This document shows, one piece after another, positions 1-8,936 of a DNA stretch of 20,259 nucleotides. Location: assembly GCA_963769745.1 (NCBI GenBank), contig CAVYNB010000027.1, positions 1-20,259 on the forward strand. The letters run 5' to 3'. The DNA comes from JALORV01 sp963769745. Its GTDB lineage: Bacteria > Pseudomonadota > Gammaproteobacteria > Burkholderiales > Burkholderiaceae_F. The position numbers were made by a program, and so were the translations under genes. The notes under the pieces were generated by a model that was not told where the DNA came from, made no database searches, and worked only from the letters and a program-made list of their open reading frames with translations. How positions within the stretch are numbered: the stretch's first letter is position 1; each line of letters starts with the position of its first letter.

Positions 1-1
1 C

Positions 2-34
2 GCCGAAGGCGTCGCGTACGTGAGCGGCGAGTAG
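2..34 (+). CDS. Possible 3' end of a gene entering from the left edge
   Basis: Ten codons read through GC-ending triplets (Ala-Glu-Gly-Val-Ala-Tyr-Val-Ser-Gly-Glu) to a TAG stop one base before the convergent uvrD stop. All but one third position is G or C, as in the coding sequence nearby. The piece is too short to recognise and could be chance; it is reported only because it would explain the otherwise empty left edge. Confidence 0.25.
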   Translation, partial: AEGVAYVSGE

Positions 35-35
35 C

Positions 36-2276
36 TTAGGCCGGCGTGAGCTTGGCCACGGCAAGCGCCAGCCACTTCACGCCCTGCGGACCGAAATTGA
101 CCTGCGCGCGCGCGTCGTCTCCGCTGCCCTCCAGATTGACGATGACGCCCTCGCCGAACCGGGCATGACGCACGGCCTGGCCGACACGCACCCCGTGCGA
201 TGACGCCGTCCGCGGCGGCGGTACGACCGGCGACGCCGGGCGCACTCCGCTGTCGTGCCACTGTCCGAACCGTCCGCCGGCGGCAACCGCGACGCGCGGG
301 GTGAGCCACTTCACCGCGGCTTCCGGAAGTTCCTCGAGGAAGCGTGATCGGATGCCGTAGCGCGTCTGGCCGTGCAGCAGGCGGCTTTGCGCAAGGCTGA
401 TGTAGAGCCGGCGGCGCGCGCGCGTGATCGCGACATACATCAGGCGCCGCTCCTCCTCGAGGCCATCCAGTTCGTTGAGGCTGTTTTCGTGCGGAAACAG
501 CCCTTCCTCGAGCCCGGTGATGAAGACGGCGTGGAACTCGAGTCCCTTGGCCGCGTGGACTGTCATCAGCTGCAGGGCATCCTGGCCGGCCTCGGCCTGG
601 TTGTCGCCGGCCTCGAGCGAGGCATGCGACAGGAACGCCGCGAGCGGCGACGGCAGCTGCGACGCACTGTCGGCCTCATTGGCTTGTGTGGCGGGAGCGT
701 CCTGCACATAGCCTTCCTCGGCCACGAACGCCGATGCCGCGTTCACCAGTTCATTCAGGTTCTCGATGCGCTCCTGGCCTTCCCGTTCGTTCTGATAGTG
801 CGGAATAAGGCCACTGCGCTGGATCACGGCATCGACGATCTCCGACAGCGGCAGCTGCGCGGTCTCGAAGCGCAGCGTCTCGATCAGCTTCACGAAGGCC
901 GCGAGGTTGGTACCTGCCTTGCCGGCCATGCCGCTGACCGCCGCATAAAGACTCAGGTTGCCGGGCCGGGCAGCGTCGGCCAGCTGTTCCAGCGACCGCG
1001 CACCGATGCCCCGGGGCGGGAAATTGACCACACGCAGAAACGCCGTGTCATCGCTCGGGTTCTCGATCAGCCGCAGGTAGGCGAGCGCGTGCTTGATCTC
1101 GGCTCGCTCGAAGAAGCGCAGACCGCCGTAGACGCGGTACGGAATGGCTGAATTGAAAAGCGCGTGCTCGATGACGCGGGACTGCGCGTTCGATCGATAC
1201 AGGACCGCGATCTCGGAGCGCGTGTGTCCTTCGGCGATGAGGCCCTTGACTTCGTCGACCAGCCAGGCCGCTTCGTAGCCATCGGTCTGCGCCTCGTAGA
1301 TCCGGACCGGCTCACCCTCGCCGGCCTCGGTCCACAGTTCCTTGCCGAGCCGGCGCGCATTGTTCGCAATCAGCGCATTGGCTGCGTTCAGGATGTGGCC
1401 GACCGAGCGGTAGTTCTGCTCGAGCTTGATGAGGTTGCGCACCCGGAACTCGCGCTCGAAGTCGGCCATGTTGCCGACGTTGGCTCCGCGGAATGCGTAG
1501 ATCGACTGATCGTCATCGCCGACCGCGAAGATCGAGCTGCCTTCGCCGGGGTGGGAGGCGCCTCCCGGACCTCCGGCAAGCTGCTTCAGCCACGCGTACT
1601 GCAGCTTGTTGGTGTCCTGGAACTCGTCCACCAGGATGTGGCGAAAGCGGCCCTGGTAGTGCTGCCGCAGGATCTCGTTGCGGTCGAGCAACTCATAGCA
1701 CCGCAGCAGCAGTTCCGCGAAATCGCAGACCCCTTCGCGGTTGCACTGCGCGTCGTACATCGAGTAGAGCTCGACGAACTTGCGGTTGTAGTCATCATTG
1801 ACCTCGACATCCTTGGCACGCAGCCCCGCTTCCTTGGAGCTGTTGATGAACAGCTGCAGATTGCGCGGCGGGTAGCGCTCGTCATCGATGTTGTTGGCCT
1901 TCAGCAATCGCTTGATCGATCCCAGCTGGTCGGCCGAATCGAGGATCTGGAACGTCGACGGCAGCCCGGCATCGCGGTGATGCGCACGCAGCATCCGGTT
2001 GCACAGGCCGTGAAACGTGCCGATCCACATGCCGCGCACGTTGATCGGCAGCATTGCGGCCAGCCGCGTCAGCATCTCCTTGGCCGCCTTGTTGGTGAAA
2101 GTCACCGCGAGCACGCCCTGCGGCGAGACCTGGCCGGTCTGGATCAGCCAGGCGATGCGCGTCGTCAGCACGCGCGTCTTGCCGCTGCCGGCTCCGGCGA
2201 GGATCAGGGCGGACTGGTTCGGAAGGGTGACCGCGGCGAGCTGCGGCTCGTTGAGGTTCTGCAGCAGATTCATCAT
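36..2276 (-). CDS. uvrD: ATP-dependent DNA helicase II UvrD
   Basis: Superfamily 1A 3'-5' DNA helicase of 746 residues, acting in nucleotide excision repair and mismatch repair to unwind nicked DNA. The canonical motifs appear in order: Walker A AGAGSGKT (residues 27-34), TFTNKAA (motif Ia), VDEFQDT (216-222, motif II), GDDDQSIYAFRGA (253-265, motif III), LEQNYRS (motif IV), TVHAAKGLEF (motif V) and EERRLMYVAITRAR (motif VI). The C-terminus has the HARFGEG...VNF stretch typical of the UvrD/PcrA Tudor-like end. Length is slightly above the usual ~720. The start has two Met codons in tandem; either could be used. It is divergent from leuS. No frame disruption is seen. Rep is the main alternative, but the overall match and C-terminal domain favour UvrD. 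Confidence 0.95.
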   Translation of the reverse strand: MMNLLQNLNEPQLAAVTLPNQSALILAGAGSGKTRVLTTRIAWLIQTGQVSPQGVLAVTFTNKAAKEMLTRLAAMLPINVRGMWIGTFHGLCNRMLRAHHRDAGLPSTFQILDSADQLGSIKRLLKANNIDDERYPPRNLQLFINSSKEAGLRAKDVEVNDDYNRKFVELYSMYDAQCNREGVCDFAELLLRCYELLDRNEILRQHYQGRFRHILVDEFQDTNKLQYAWLKQLAGGPGGASHPGEGSSIFAVGDDDQSIYAFRGANVGNMADFEREFRVRNLIKLEQNYRSVGHILNAANALIANNARRLGKELWTEAGEGEPVRIYEAQTDGYEAAWLVDEVKGLIAEGHTRSEIAVLYRSNAQSRVIEHALFNSAIPYRVYGGLRFFERAEIKHALAYLRLIENPSDDTAFLRVVNFPPRGIGARSLEQLADAARPGNLSLYAAVSGMAGKAGTNLAAFVKLIETLRFETAQLPLSEIVDAVIQRSGLIPHYQNEREGQERIENLNELVNAASAFVAEEGYVQDAPATQANEADSASQLPSPLAAFLSHASLEAGDNQAEAGQDALQLMTVHAAKGLEFHAVFITGLEEGLFPHENSLNELDGLEEERRLMYVAITRARRRLYISLAQSRLLHGQTRYGIRSRFLEELPEAAVKWLTPRVAVAAGGRFGQWHDSGVRPASPVVPPPRTASSHGVRVGQAVRHARFGEGVIVNLEGSGDDARAQVNFGPQGVKWLALAVAKLTPA

Positions 2277-2304
2277 CGGCCGCGAGTTTAGCGGCCCCTA
2301 TAAT
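2276..2304 (+). promoter_or_regulatory. Probable sigma-70 promoter of leuS
   Basis: A perfect TATAAT -10 hexamer lies at 2299-2304, in the 59-base spacer between divergent uvrD and leuS and about 31 bases before the leuS ATG. At 17-base spacing the -35 position (2276-2281, TCGGCC) matches the consensus at only three of six positions, so the -35 is weak. The -35 position starts on the first base of the uvrD start codon, so transcription of the two genes could interfere. Confidence 0.5.
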
Positions 2305-2335
2305 CGCCCTCTTGAATCAAATACTTAGAACAGCA

Positions 2336-4965
2336 ATGGAACCGAAGTACGACCCGCAGGCGGTGGAAGGCGCAGCGCAGGCGCACTGGGAGCGCACGAA
2401 GGCCTACCGCGCGGTCGAACACGTCAGGGACGCGAACGGGCAGCCGAAGCCCAAGTTCTACGTCTGCTCGATGCTGCCCTACCCCAGCGGCAAGCTGCAC
2501 ATGGGGCACGTGCGCAACTACACGCTCAATGACGTCATGTACCGCATCCTGCGGATGCGCGGGTACAACGTGATGACGCCGATGGGCTGGGACGCGTTCG
2601 GATTGCCGGCCGAGAACGCCGCGATCGACAAGAAGGTGGCACCGGCCGAGTGGACCTACGGCAACATCGCCGAGATGAAGGCGCAGATGCAGCCGCTCGG
2701 GCTGGCCTTCGACTGGTCGCGCGAAGTCGCCACCTGCACGCCCGGAGTACTACCGGTGGAACCAGTGGATGTTCCTGAAGATGCTCGAGAAGGGCATCGC
2801 CTACCGCAAGACACAGGTCGTCAACTGGGACCCGGTCGACCAGACCGTGCTCGCCAACGAGCAGGTCGTCGACGGCCGCGGCTGGCGCTCCAACGCCATC
2901 GTCGAGAAGCGCGAGATCCCCGGCTACTACCTCGGCATCACGCAGTACGCAGAAGAACTGCTCGCCGACCTCGAGGGGCTCGACTGGCCGCCGCAGGTCA
3001 AGGCCATGCAGGAGAACTGGATCGGCAAGAGCGTCGGCGTCAACTTCGGCTTCCCGTACGAGCTCGACGGCGAGAAGAAGCTGCTGCGCGTCTTCACCAC
3101 GCGTGCCGACACGATCATGGGCGTCACGTTCATGGCGATCGCCGCCGAACATCCGCTCGCTGCACGGCTCGCGCAGGGGCGCCCCGACATCGCGGCGTTC
3201 ATCGACGAGTGCCGGCGCGGCAGCTTCGCCGAGGCTGACCTGGCGACGATGGAGAAGAAGGGCATCGCCACCGGCTTCGCGGTGACGCACCCGCTGACCG
3301 GCGCCGCCGTGCCGGTGTGGATCGGCAACTACGTGCTGATGGGCTACGGCGAAGGCGCGGTGATGGGCGTGCCGGCGCACGACGAGCGCGACTTCGCGTT
3401 TGCGCAGAAGTACGGCCTGCCGATCGAGCAGGTCATCGCGGTGCCGGACGAGATCGTTTTCGCTCGACGGCTGGCAGGAGTGGTACGCCGACAAGTCGCG
3501 CGGCGTCTGCGTCAACTCGGGCAAGTACGACGGCCTCGACTACGCGGCGGCGACCGACGCGATCGCAGCCGACCTGAACGCGAAGGGACTCGGCGACAAG
3601 CAGGTGCAGTACCGCCTGCGCGACTGGGGCATTTCGCGCCAGCGCTACTGGGGCACGCCGATTCCGATCATCCACTGCGAAGCCTGCGGGTCGGTGCCGG
3701 TACCGGAGAAGGACCTGCCGGTCGTGCTGCCCGAAAACCTCGTCCCGGACGGCAGCGGCAGCCCGCTCGCAAAGTACGAACCGTTCCTCAAGTGCACCTG
3801 CCCCAAGTGCGGCAAGCCAGCGCTGCGCGAGACCGACACGATGGACACCTTCGTCGACTCGGCCTGGTACTACATGCGCTACTGCTCGCCGGACGCCCCG
3901 ACGATGGTCGACGCCCGCAACGACTACTGGATGCCGATGGACCAGTACATCGGGGGCATCGAGCATGCGGTGCTGCATCTGCTGTACGCGCGCTTCTGGA
4001 CCAAGGTGATGCGCGACATGGGGCTGGTGAAGTTCGACGAGCCGTTCAAGCGGCTCTTCACGCAGGGCATGCTGACGCACGACTGCTACTACCGCGAGGA
4101 TGCGGCGGGCAAGAAGCGCTGGTTCTACCCGGCCGAAATCGACGTTGAGTTCGACGACAAGGGCCGGCCGCTGAAAGTGACGGCGCGTGAGGACGGTCAG
4201 CCGGTCATCTTCGGCGGCGTCGAGAAGATGTCGAAAAGCAAGAACAACGTCGTCGAGCCGCGCGACATCATCGCGAAGTTCGGTGCCGACACCGCGCGCG
4301 CCTTCGTGATGTTCGCTGGCCCGCCCGACCAGAGCGCCGCGTGGAGCAATTCCGGCGCGGAAGGCACGTATCGCTTCCTGCGCCGGCTGTGGAACTTCTG
4401 CGCCGAGCGCCAGGCAGCGCTGAAGTCGCGCAGCTCGCTCGACGCCATGGCGCTGAGCCCGGCGCAGAAGGCGTTGCGACGTGACATCCACGCGCACCTG
4501 AAACAGGCCGATTTCGACTACGCGCGCCTGCAGTACAACACCGTGGTGTCGGCCGCGATGAAGATGTTGAACGCGCTCGAGGACGCCAAGCTGGGCGCGG
4601 CCCCGGCCGACACCGCACTGCTGCACGAGAGCGTCGGCATCCTGCTGCGCACGCTGTACCCGATCGCGCCGCACATCGCCCATGCGCTGTGGAACGAGCT
4701 TGGCTACGCCGTCCAATTCGGCGCGGAAGTTATCGATGCGCCGTGGCCGCAACCCGACCCAATGGCGCTGGCGACCGACGAAATCGAGCTGGTGGTGCAG
4801 GTCAACGGCAAGCTGCGCGCATCGATCCGCGTGCCGGCTTCGGCCGACAAACGGGCGATCGAGCAGGCTGCGATCGCCGACGCCAATGTGCAGAAGTTCG
4901 TCGCCGGCCAGGCGGTGAAGCGCGTGGTCGTCGTGCCCGGCAAGCTGGTCAACGTGGTCGTCTGA
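2336..4965 (+). CDS. leuS: Leucyl-tRNA synthetase (two frame changes in this sequence)
   Basis: Class I aminoacyl-tRNA synthetase charging tRNA-Leu. Stitched across two frame changes it gives about 875 residues, the family's normal length. Visible parts: PYPSGKLHMGH with the HIGH-type motif HMGH (residues 55-58); the CP1 editing domain (TTRADTIMG, then GYGEGAVMGVPAHDERD); a Cys-pair segment (HCEACG, CTCPKCGKPA); RETDTMDTFVDSAWYY; the catalytic loop KMSKS (bases 4225-4239); and a C-terminal domain ending VVVPGKLVNVVV. The frame changes once near 2744, where an extra G splits the expected TCTPEYYRW, and again between about 3450 and 3462 just before SLDGWQEWYADKSRG. No stop interrupts the stitched frame. 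The gene is essential, so these are most likely sequence errors. The ATG at 2336 is chosen over an upstream TTG at 2312 because it matches the family N-terminus. Its stop overlaps the lptE start. Confidence 0.93.
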
Positions 4966-5645
4966 TGCGACGGCGTCGTTTCGGCCTTGCGTTGCTGGCC
5001 CTTGTCGCGACACCCCTGGCCGGGTGCGGCTTCAAGTTGCGCGGCGAGCAGACGCTGCCCGTCGACACGATCTACCTCGCGCTGCCGGTGAACTCGATCA
5101 TCGGCGCCGAGATGTCGCGCCTGCTGCGCGCATCCACCAACGCAAAGGTGGTGACCGAACGCAAGGACGCTCAGGCCGTCTTTGAACTGCTGGGCGAGAG
5201 CCGCGAGCGCGAGGTGCTGGCGATCAACGCCCAGGGCCGCGCCACCGAGTACCAGCTGCGCCTGCGCGTGCGTTTTCGAGTGCTCGACAAGGACCAGCTC
5301 GAACTGATCGGGCCGACCGAACTGATGGCTCGGCGCGACATCACGTTCAATGAGTCGGAACTGCTGGCCAAGGAGTCGGAGGAAGTCCTGCTCTATCGCG
5401 ACATGCAGAGCGACCTGGTGCGCCAGATGGTGAACCGCCTGGCCGGCATGCGTTCCGAGCGGCATGAGCTCGACCCAGGACCAGGCGCGAGAACGTTTCC
5501 GCTTTGCTGGCAAAGGCCGAGCGCGAGCGCCGCATGCCGGCGCTCATCACGATCAGCAGCGACGAAGCCCTGCTGGCCCTCGAAGCGCAGGATGCCATCC
5601 GCGCCACCGCGCGCACCCTGGGCTACACCGAGCGCGAGGTGCTGA
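4965..5645 (+). CDS. lptE: LPS-assembly lipoprotein LptE (3' end uncertain)
   Basis: Outer-membrane lipoprotein that plugs the LptD barrel and helps insert lipopolysaccharide. The N-terminus is a lipoprotein signal peptide: Arg-rich start, hydrophobic core, lipobox LAGC with the acylated Cys at residue 21, followed by the family's GFKLRG. The middle and C-terminal part (LYRDMQSDLVRQMVNRLAGM) matches LptE well. The ATG shares one base with the leuS TGA, so translation is probably coupled. The open frame has no stop until 5645, giving a 227-residue product against about 170 expected, and its last 60 or so residues overlap holA and look non-coding. The true end is probably near 5465, where a TGA lies one base out of frame within an ATGA; a small indel just before it is likely. 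Confidence 0.82.
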   Translation: MRRRRFGLALLALVATPLAGCGFKLRGEQTLPVDTIYLALPVNSIIGAEMSRLLRASTNAKVVTERKDAQAVFELLGESREREVLAINAQGRATEYQLRLRVRFRVLDKDQLELIGPTELMARRDITFNESELLAKESEEVLLYRDMQSDLVRQMVNRLAGMRSERHELDPGPGARTFPLCWQRPSASAACRRSSRSAATKPCWPSKRRMPSAPPRAPWATPSARC

Positions 5646-6502
5646 ACACCGATGCGCGTTTTGACTGGTCGCGGCTTGCGCAGGCGTCACAGGGGCTGTC
5701 GTTCTTCGCCGAACGTCGCATCGTCGAAGTGCGACTGCCGACAGGCAAGCCCGGTGTCGCCGGGGGGACGGCACTCGAGGCCCTGGCGCAGGACCCGTCC
5801 GCAGACACGCTGCTGCTCGTCTCGCTGCCGCGCCTCGACCGCAAGACACGCGATGCGCGCTGGGCCAGTGCGCTCGCACGCGGTGGCGCCTGGATCGACA
5901 TCGACACCATCGAACGGGCGAAACTGCCACAGTGGATCGGCCAGCGCCTCGCGCAGCAGAAGCAGAAGGCCTCCGCCGAGGCGCTGGAGTTCATCGCCGA
6001 GCGCGTCGAGGGCAACCTGCTGGCAGCACACCAGGAGATCGCAAAGCTCGGTCTGCTGTATCCGGCCGGCGAAGTCTCGCTGGAGCAGGTCCACGACGCG
6101 GTCATGAACGTCGCCCGTTACGACGTCTTCCAGCTTCCGGTGGCGATGATCGCCGGCGACGCGGCCCGGGTCGGGAAAACAATGGCCGGCCTGCGCGCGG
6201 AGGGCGAAGCCATCCCGCTCGTTCTCTGGGCGATCACGGAAGAGTTGCGAACGCTGCTGCGGGTCAAGTCACAGGTCGACGCCGGGCGGCCCTTTGCGAT
6301 GGCCGCGCGCGAAAACCGGGTCTGGGGACCCCGTGAACGACTGGTCGAGCGCGCACTCGGGCGACTCGACGTCGAGCGCCTCGGGCAGGCGCTCGCGCGC
6401 GCCGCCGACGTCGATCGTCTCGCCAAGGGACTGCGCGCACCGCGGGCGGACAGTGACGCTTGGCTAGAATTGACCGAAATCGCACTGGACGTTGCTCACT
6501 GA
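5504..6502 (+). CDS. holA: DNA polymerase III delta subunit
   Basis: Delta subunit of the clamp loader, which opens the beta sliding clamp during replication. The protein (332 residues from this start) shows the HolA pattern: SSDEALLALEAQDAIR near the N-terminus, a Walker-like but non-catalytic AAA+ core (FFAERRIVEVRLPTGKPG, LLLVSLPRLDRKTRDARW), ERVEGNLLAAHQEIAKLGLL, the NVARYDVFQL linker, and a helical C-terminal collar (LVLWAITEELRTLLRV). The true N-terminus is unclear. In-frame codons upstream of TTG 5504 (RRENVSALLAK) resemble the usual R-E-x-L-x-A-x-LAK opening, but they run back to a TGA at 5465 with no start. An ATG at 5464 is in another frame. An indel between 5464 and 5486 would join them and give about 12 more residues. 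Confidence 0.88.
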   Translation: MLAKAERERRMPALITISSDEALLALEAQDAIRATARTLGYTEREVLNTDARFDWSRLAQASQGLSFFAERRIVEVRLPTGKPGVAGGTALEALAQDPSADTLLLVSLPRLDRKTRDARWASALARGGAWIDIDTIERAKLPQWIGQRLAQQKQKASAEALEFIAERVEGNLLAAHQEIAKLGLLYPAGEVSLEQVHDAVMNVARYDVFQLPVAMIAGDAARVGKTMAGLRAEGEAIPLVLWAITEELRTLLRVKSQVDAGRPFAMAARENRVWGPRERLVERALGRLDVERLGQALARAADVDRLAKGLRAPRADSDAWLELTEIALDVAH

Positions 6503-6542
6503 GGACGTCGAGCACTGACGTCACCGCCGCCGCGGACGACTT

Positions 6543-6547
6543 GAGGA
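6543..6547 (+). promoter_or_regulatory. Ribosome binding site of proA
   Basis: GAGGA lies four bases before the TTG at 6552 and supports that start. The later ATG at 6654, which would give the classical 416-residue length, has no comparable site in front of it. Confidence 0.45.
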
Positions 6548-6551
6548 TCCC

Positions 6552-7904
6552 TTGAACGCTCCGAACGACACCCGACTCGCGTCGCAAGCCTCGGCCGGCA
6601 AGCGCGCTGGGGATCGCGTTCAGTCCGAGTTCGGCGGCGATCTGGCCGCCTACATGGCGCATGTCGGTCGCACCGCACGTAACGTCGCAGCCGCGATGGC
6701 TGCTGCGGGTACCGCGCAGCGCAACTCGGCGCTCATCGAGCTTGCGCGTTGCCTGCGGGCGGAGCGCACCACGCTGGTCGCCGCGAATGCACGCGATGTG
6801 GAGCGCGCACGGCGCGAAGGCCTGGCCGCAGCCATGGTCGATCGGCTGATGCTGGACGACCAGGCCATCGAGCAGATGGCCGACGGTGTCGAGCAGGTCG
6901 CCCGCTTGCCGGACCCGATCGGCGAGATCCTCGACGTGCGACCGCAACCGAGCGGCATCCGCGTCGGACGCATGCGCGTGCCGCTGGGGGTCATCGGCAT
7001 CATCTACGAGAGCCGGCCCAATGTGACGGTCGATGCGGCGGCGCTGTGCATCAAGAGCGGCAACGCAACGATCCTGCGCGGCGGTTCCGAGGCGATCGAG
7101 AGCAACCGCGAGCTTGCGCGTCTGATCGGCGCTGCGCTGTCGGCCGCGGGACTGCCGGCAGAGGCGGTGCAACTCGTGGATACCACGGACCGCAATGCCG
7201 TCGGACTGCTGGTAACGATGCCGGAGTTCGTGGACATCATCGTGCCGCGCGGCGGCAAGGGACTGATCGAGCGGCTGATGCGTGACAGCCGGGTACCGAT
7301 GATCAAGCACCTCGACGGCATCTGCCATGTCTACATCGATGCCGCCGCCGACCCGGCGATGGCAATCCGCATTGCAGACAACGCCAAGACCCAGCGTTAC
7401 GGCACCTGCAACACCATGGAGACCTTGCTGGTCGCTCAGCCGATCGCTGCCGAGGTGCTACCGGCGCTCGGACGCATTTACTCCGACAAAGGCGTCGAAC
7501 TGCGCGGCGATGCCGCAGCCTGCGCACTTCTTTCCGCTGCCGGGCTCGTCTGCGGCGCGGCCACCGAGGACGACTGGCGCACCGAGTACCTTGCGCCGAT
7601 CGTGTCGATCCGCGTGGTTTCCGGGCTTGCCGACGCCATCGGCCATATCAATACCTATGGCAGCAAGCACACCGATGCGATCGTCACGCAGGACCACGCG
7701 GCCGCGATGCGCTTCCTGCGCGAGGTGGACTCCGCTTCGGTGATGGTGAATGCATCGACGCGCTTTGCCGACGGGTTCGAATACGGTCTCGGCGCAGAGA
7801 TCGGCATCAGCAACGACAAGCTGCATGCGCGCGGCCCGGTCGGACTCGAGGGGCTGACGTCGCTCAAGTACGTCGTGTTCGGCCAGGGCGAGATACGCCG
7901 CTGA
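6552..7904 (+). CDS. proA: Gamma-glutamyl phosphate reductase
   Basis: Second enzyme of proline synthesis: NADPH-dependent reduction of gamma-glutamyl phosphate to glutamate semialdehyde in the cytoplasm. The aldehyde-dehydrogenase fold is clear: GVIGIIYESRPNVTVDAAALCIKSGNATILRGG (NADPH-binding region), IVPRGGKGLIERL, and the catalytic cysteine in RYGTCNTMETLL (Cys286 from the TTG start). The C-terminal GLEGLTSLKYVVFG is the family hallmark. The TTG start gives 450 residues and has an AGGA-type site; ATG 6654 would give 416, close to the E. coli length. The extra 34 residues are low in conserved features, so the start is uncertain. It follows holA by 49 bases in the usual leuS-lptE-holA-proA order. 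Its partner proC is at the right end of this window. Confidence 0.95.
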   Translation: MNAPNDTRLASQASAGKRAGDRVQSEFGGDLAAYMAHVGRTARNVAAAMAAAGTAQRNSALIELARCLRAERTTLVAANARDVERARREGLAAAMVDRLMLDDQAIEQMADGVEQVARLPDPIGEILDVRPQPSGIRVGRMRVPLGVIGIIYESRPNVTVDAAALCIKSGNATILRGGSEAIESNRELARLIGAALSAAGLPAEAVQLVDTTDRNAVGLLVTMPEFVDIIVPRGGKGLIERLMRDSRVPMIKHLDGICHVYIDAAADPAMAIRIADNAKTQRYGTCNTMETLLVAQPIAAEVLPALGRIYSDKGVELRGDAAACALLSAAGLVCGAATEDDWRTEYLAPIVSIRVVSGLADAIGHINTYGSKHTDAIVTQDHAAAMRFLREVDSASVMVNASTRFADGFEYGLGAEIGISNDKLHARGPVGLEGLTSLKYVVFGQGEIRR

Positions 7905-8287
7905 GCGGTTCACCCGGCGCAACGCGCAATGAATCTCTGTCTTGGGACCGGCTGCTGCTTCGATCGTTCGCCTTCAGCAGGCTTGCAGGGTTTTCGAGCA
8001 GCTTCCCTGCCAAGCTGGCGGTCGCGCACAGCTCGGTGTTGTGGCGCGGATACGGGTTGGAGAGAATGCGACCCGGATGCATGCCCAGCTTGACCTGGTG
8101 CTTGGCCTGATGATCCATCAAGCCTACTGTTCCATCCCCTACCAGCGCGTGGGCCAGCGTGCTTCAATCGTCGGCCGTGCGCGGTCTTGTGTGATGTTGC
8201 CGTTCTGAATGCCCCGCCCGTGCTCATGCAGTTCGCGATCGCTGTTGCCGCCGGTCAACCCTTTCGAGTGAGTTCCGTTAGCTAGCC
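7905..8287 (+). other. 383-base stretch without a recognised gene
   Basis: Short frames of 85-105 codons exist on both strands (plus 7942-8208; minus 7864-8121 and 7910-8227), but none resembles a known family, carries a convincing ribosome site or is clearly the coding frame. I see no tRNA, no strong intrinsic terminator and no repeat. It separates proA from the isomerase gene and presumably contains the latter's promoter, which I cannot pinpoint. Confidence 0.5.
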
Positions 8288-8893
8288 ATGCCCGCCACCG
8301 TCGACTACTACATGACGCCCGTCTCCCCGTTCACCTACATGGGGCACGAGCGGTTCCGCCAGATCTGCCGGCAGCACGGCGCTCAGGTCAACCTGCGGGT
8401 GATGGATCTGGGCAAGGTGTTCCCGGCATCGGGCGGCCTGGCACTGAAGGATCGTCCACCGCAGCGGCGTGCCTACCGCATGATGGAACTGAAGCGCTGG
8501 CGCGACTATCTGGGCGTTGCCCTCAATCTCGAGCCGAAATTCTTCCCGGTCCCAGCCGAAGCGGCTGCCACGCTGATCCTCGCCGTGCTCGCGCGCCACG
8601 GCGTCGATTCCGCGCTCGACGTCGCCGGCGACTGTCTGCGCGCCATCTGGGCCGAGGATCGGGACATCTCGGCACCCACTACGTTGCAGGAAATCGTCGC
8701 CGCGCGCGGGCTCGACGCCGACGCGTTGCTGGCGCATGCCACGTCCGCGGAAGTCGCGGCACGGTATGTGATGCATTCGCAGGAAGCGATCGCACGTGGC
8801 GTGTTCGGGTCACCGACCTACGTGCTGCGGGACGAACTGTTCTGGGGCCAGGACCGGCTCGACTTCCTGGATCGCGCGCTCGCTCGCGCGTGA
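8288..8893 (+). CDS. 2-hydroxychromene-2-carboxylate isomerase-like protein (DsbA family)
   Basis: Thioredoxin-fold protein of 201 residues, the usual length of the 2-hydroxychromene-2-carboxylate isomerase / kappa-class GST group. The N-terminus VDYYMTPVSPFTYMGHERF carries the conserved Ser (residue 13) where DsbA has its first Cys, so glutathione chemistry rather than disulfide exchange is expected. The C-terminal GVFGSPTYVLRDELFWGQDRLDFLDRAL is the family signature, with the cis-Pro loop in GSPTYV. In aromatic degradation this family isomerises a ring-cleavage intermediate using glutathione, but no other aromatic-catabolism gene lies nearby, so the true substrate is unknown. The ATG is preceded by only a weak purine stretch. 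It is followed after 43 bases by the methyltransferase gene on the same strand. Confidence 0.87.
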   Translation: MPATVDYYMTPVSPFTYMGHERFRQICRQHGAQVNLRVMDLGKVFPASGGLALKDRPPQRRAYRMMELKRWRDYLGVALNLEPKFFPVPAEAAATLILAVLARHGVDSALDVAGDCLRAIWAEDRDISAPTTLQEIVAARGLDADALLAHATSAEVAARYVMHSQEAIARGVFGSPTYVLRDELFWGQDRLDFLDRALARA

Positions 8894-8936
8894 TGCACTG
8901 CCCGCCCCGGCGCGAGCCTCCTGCTCACCCGCGCCG

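Noticed and set aside
372..2291. Long plus-strand open frames opposite uvrD
   Set aside because: They are antisense shadows of a GC-rich gene; uvrD has all helicase motifs while these show none.
2336..4965. leuS as a pseudogene
   Set aside because: Only two single-base frame changes, no in-frame stops, all catalytic motifs kept, and the gene is essential; sequence error is the simpler reading.
3433..5013. 526-codon minus-strand frame opposite leuS and lptE
   Set aside because: It is an antisense shadow, His/Arg/Val-rich with no domain, and covers well-supported leuS.
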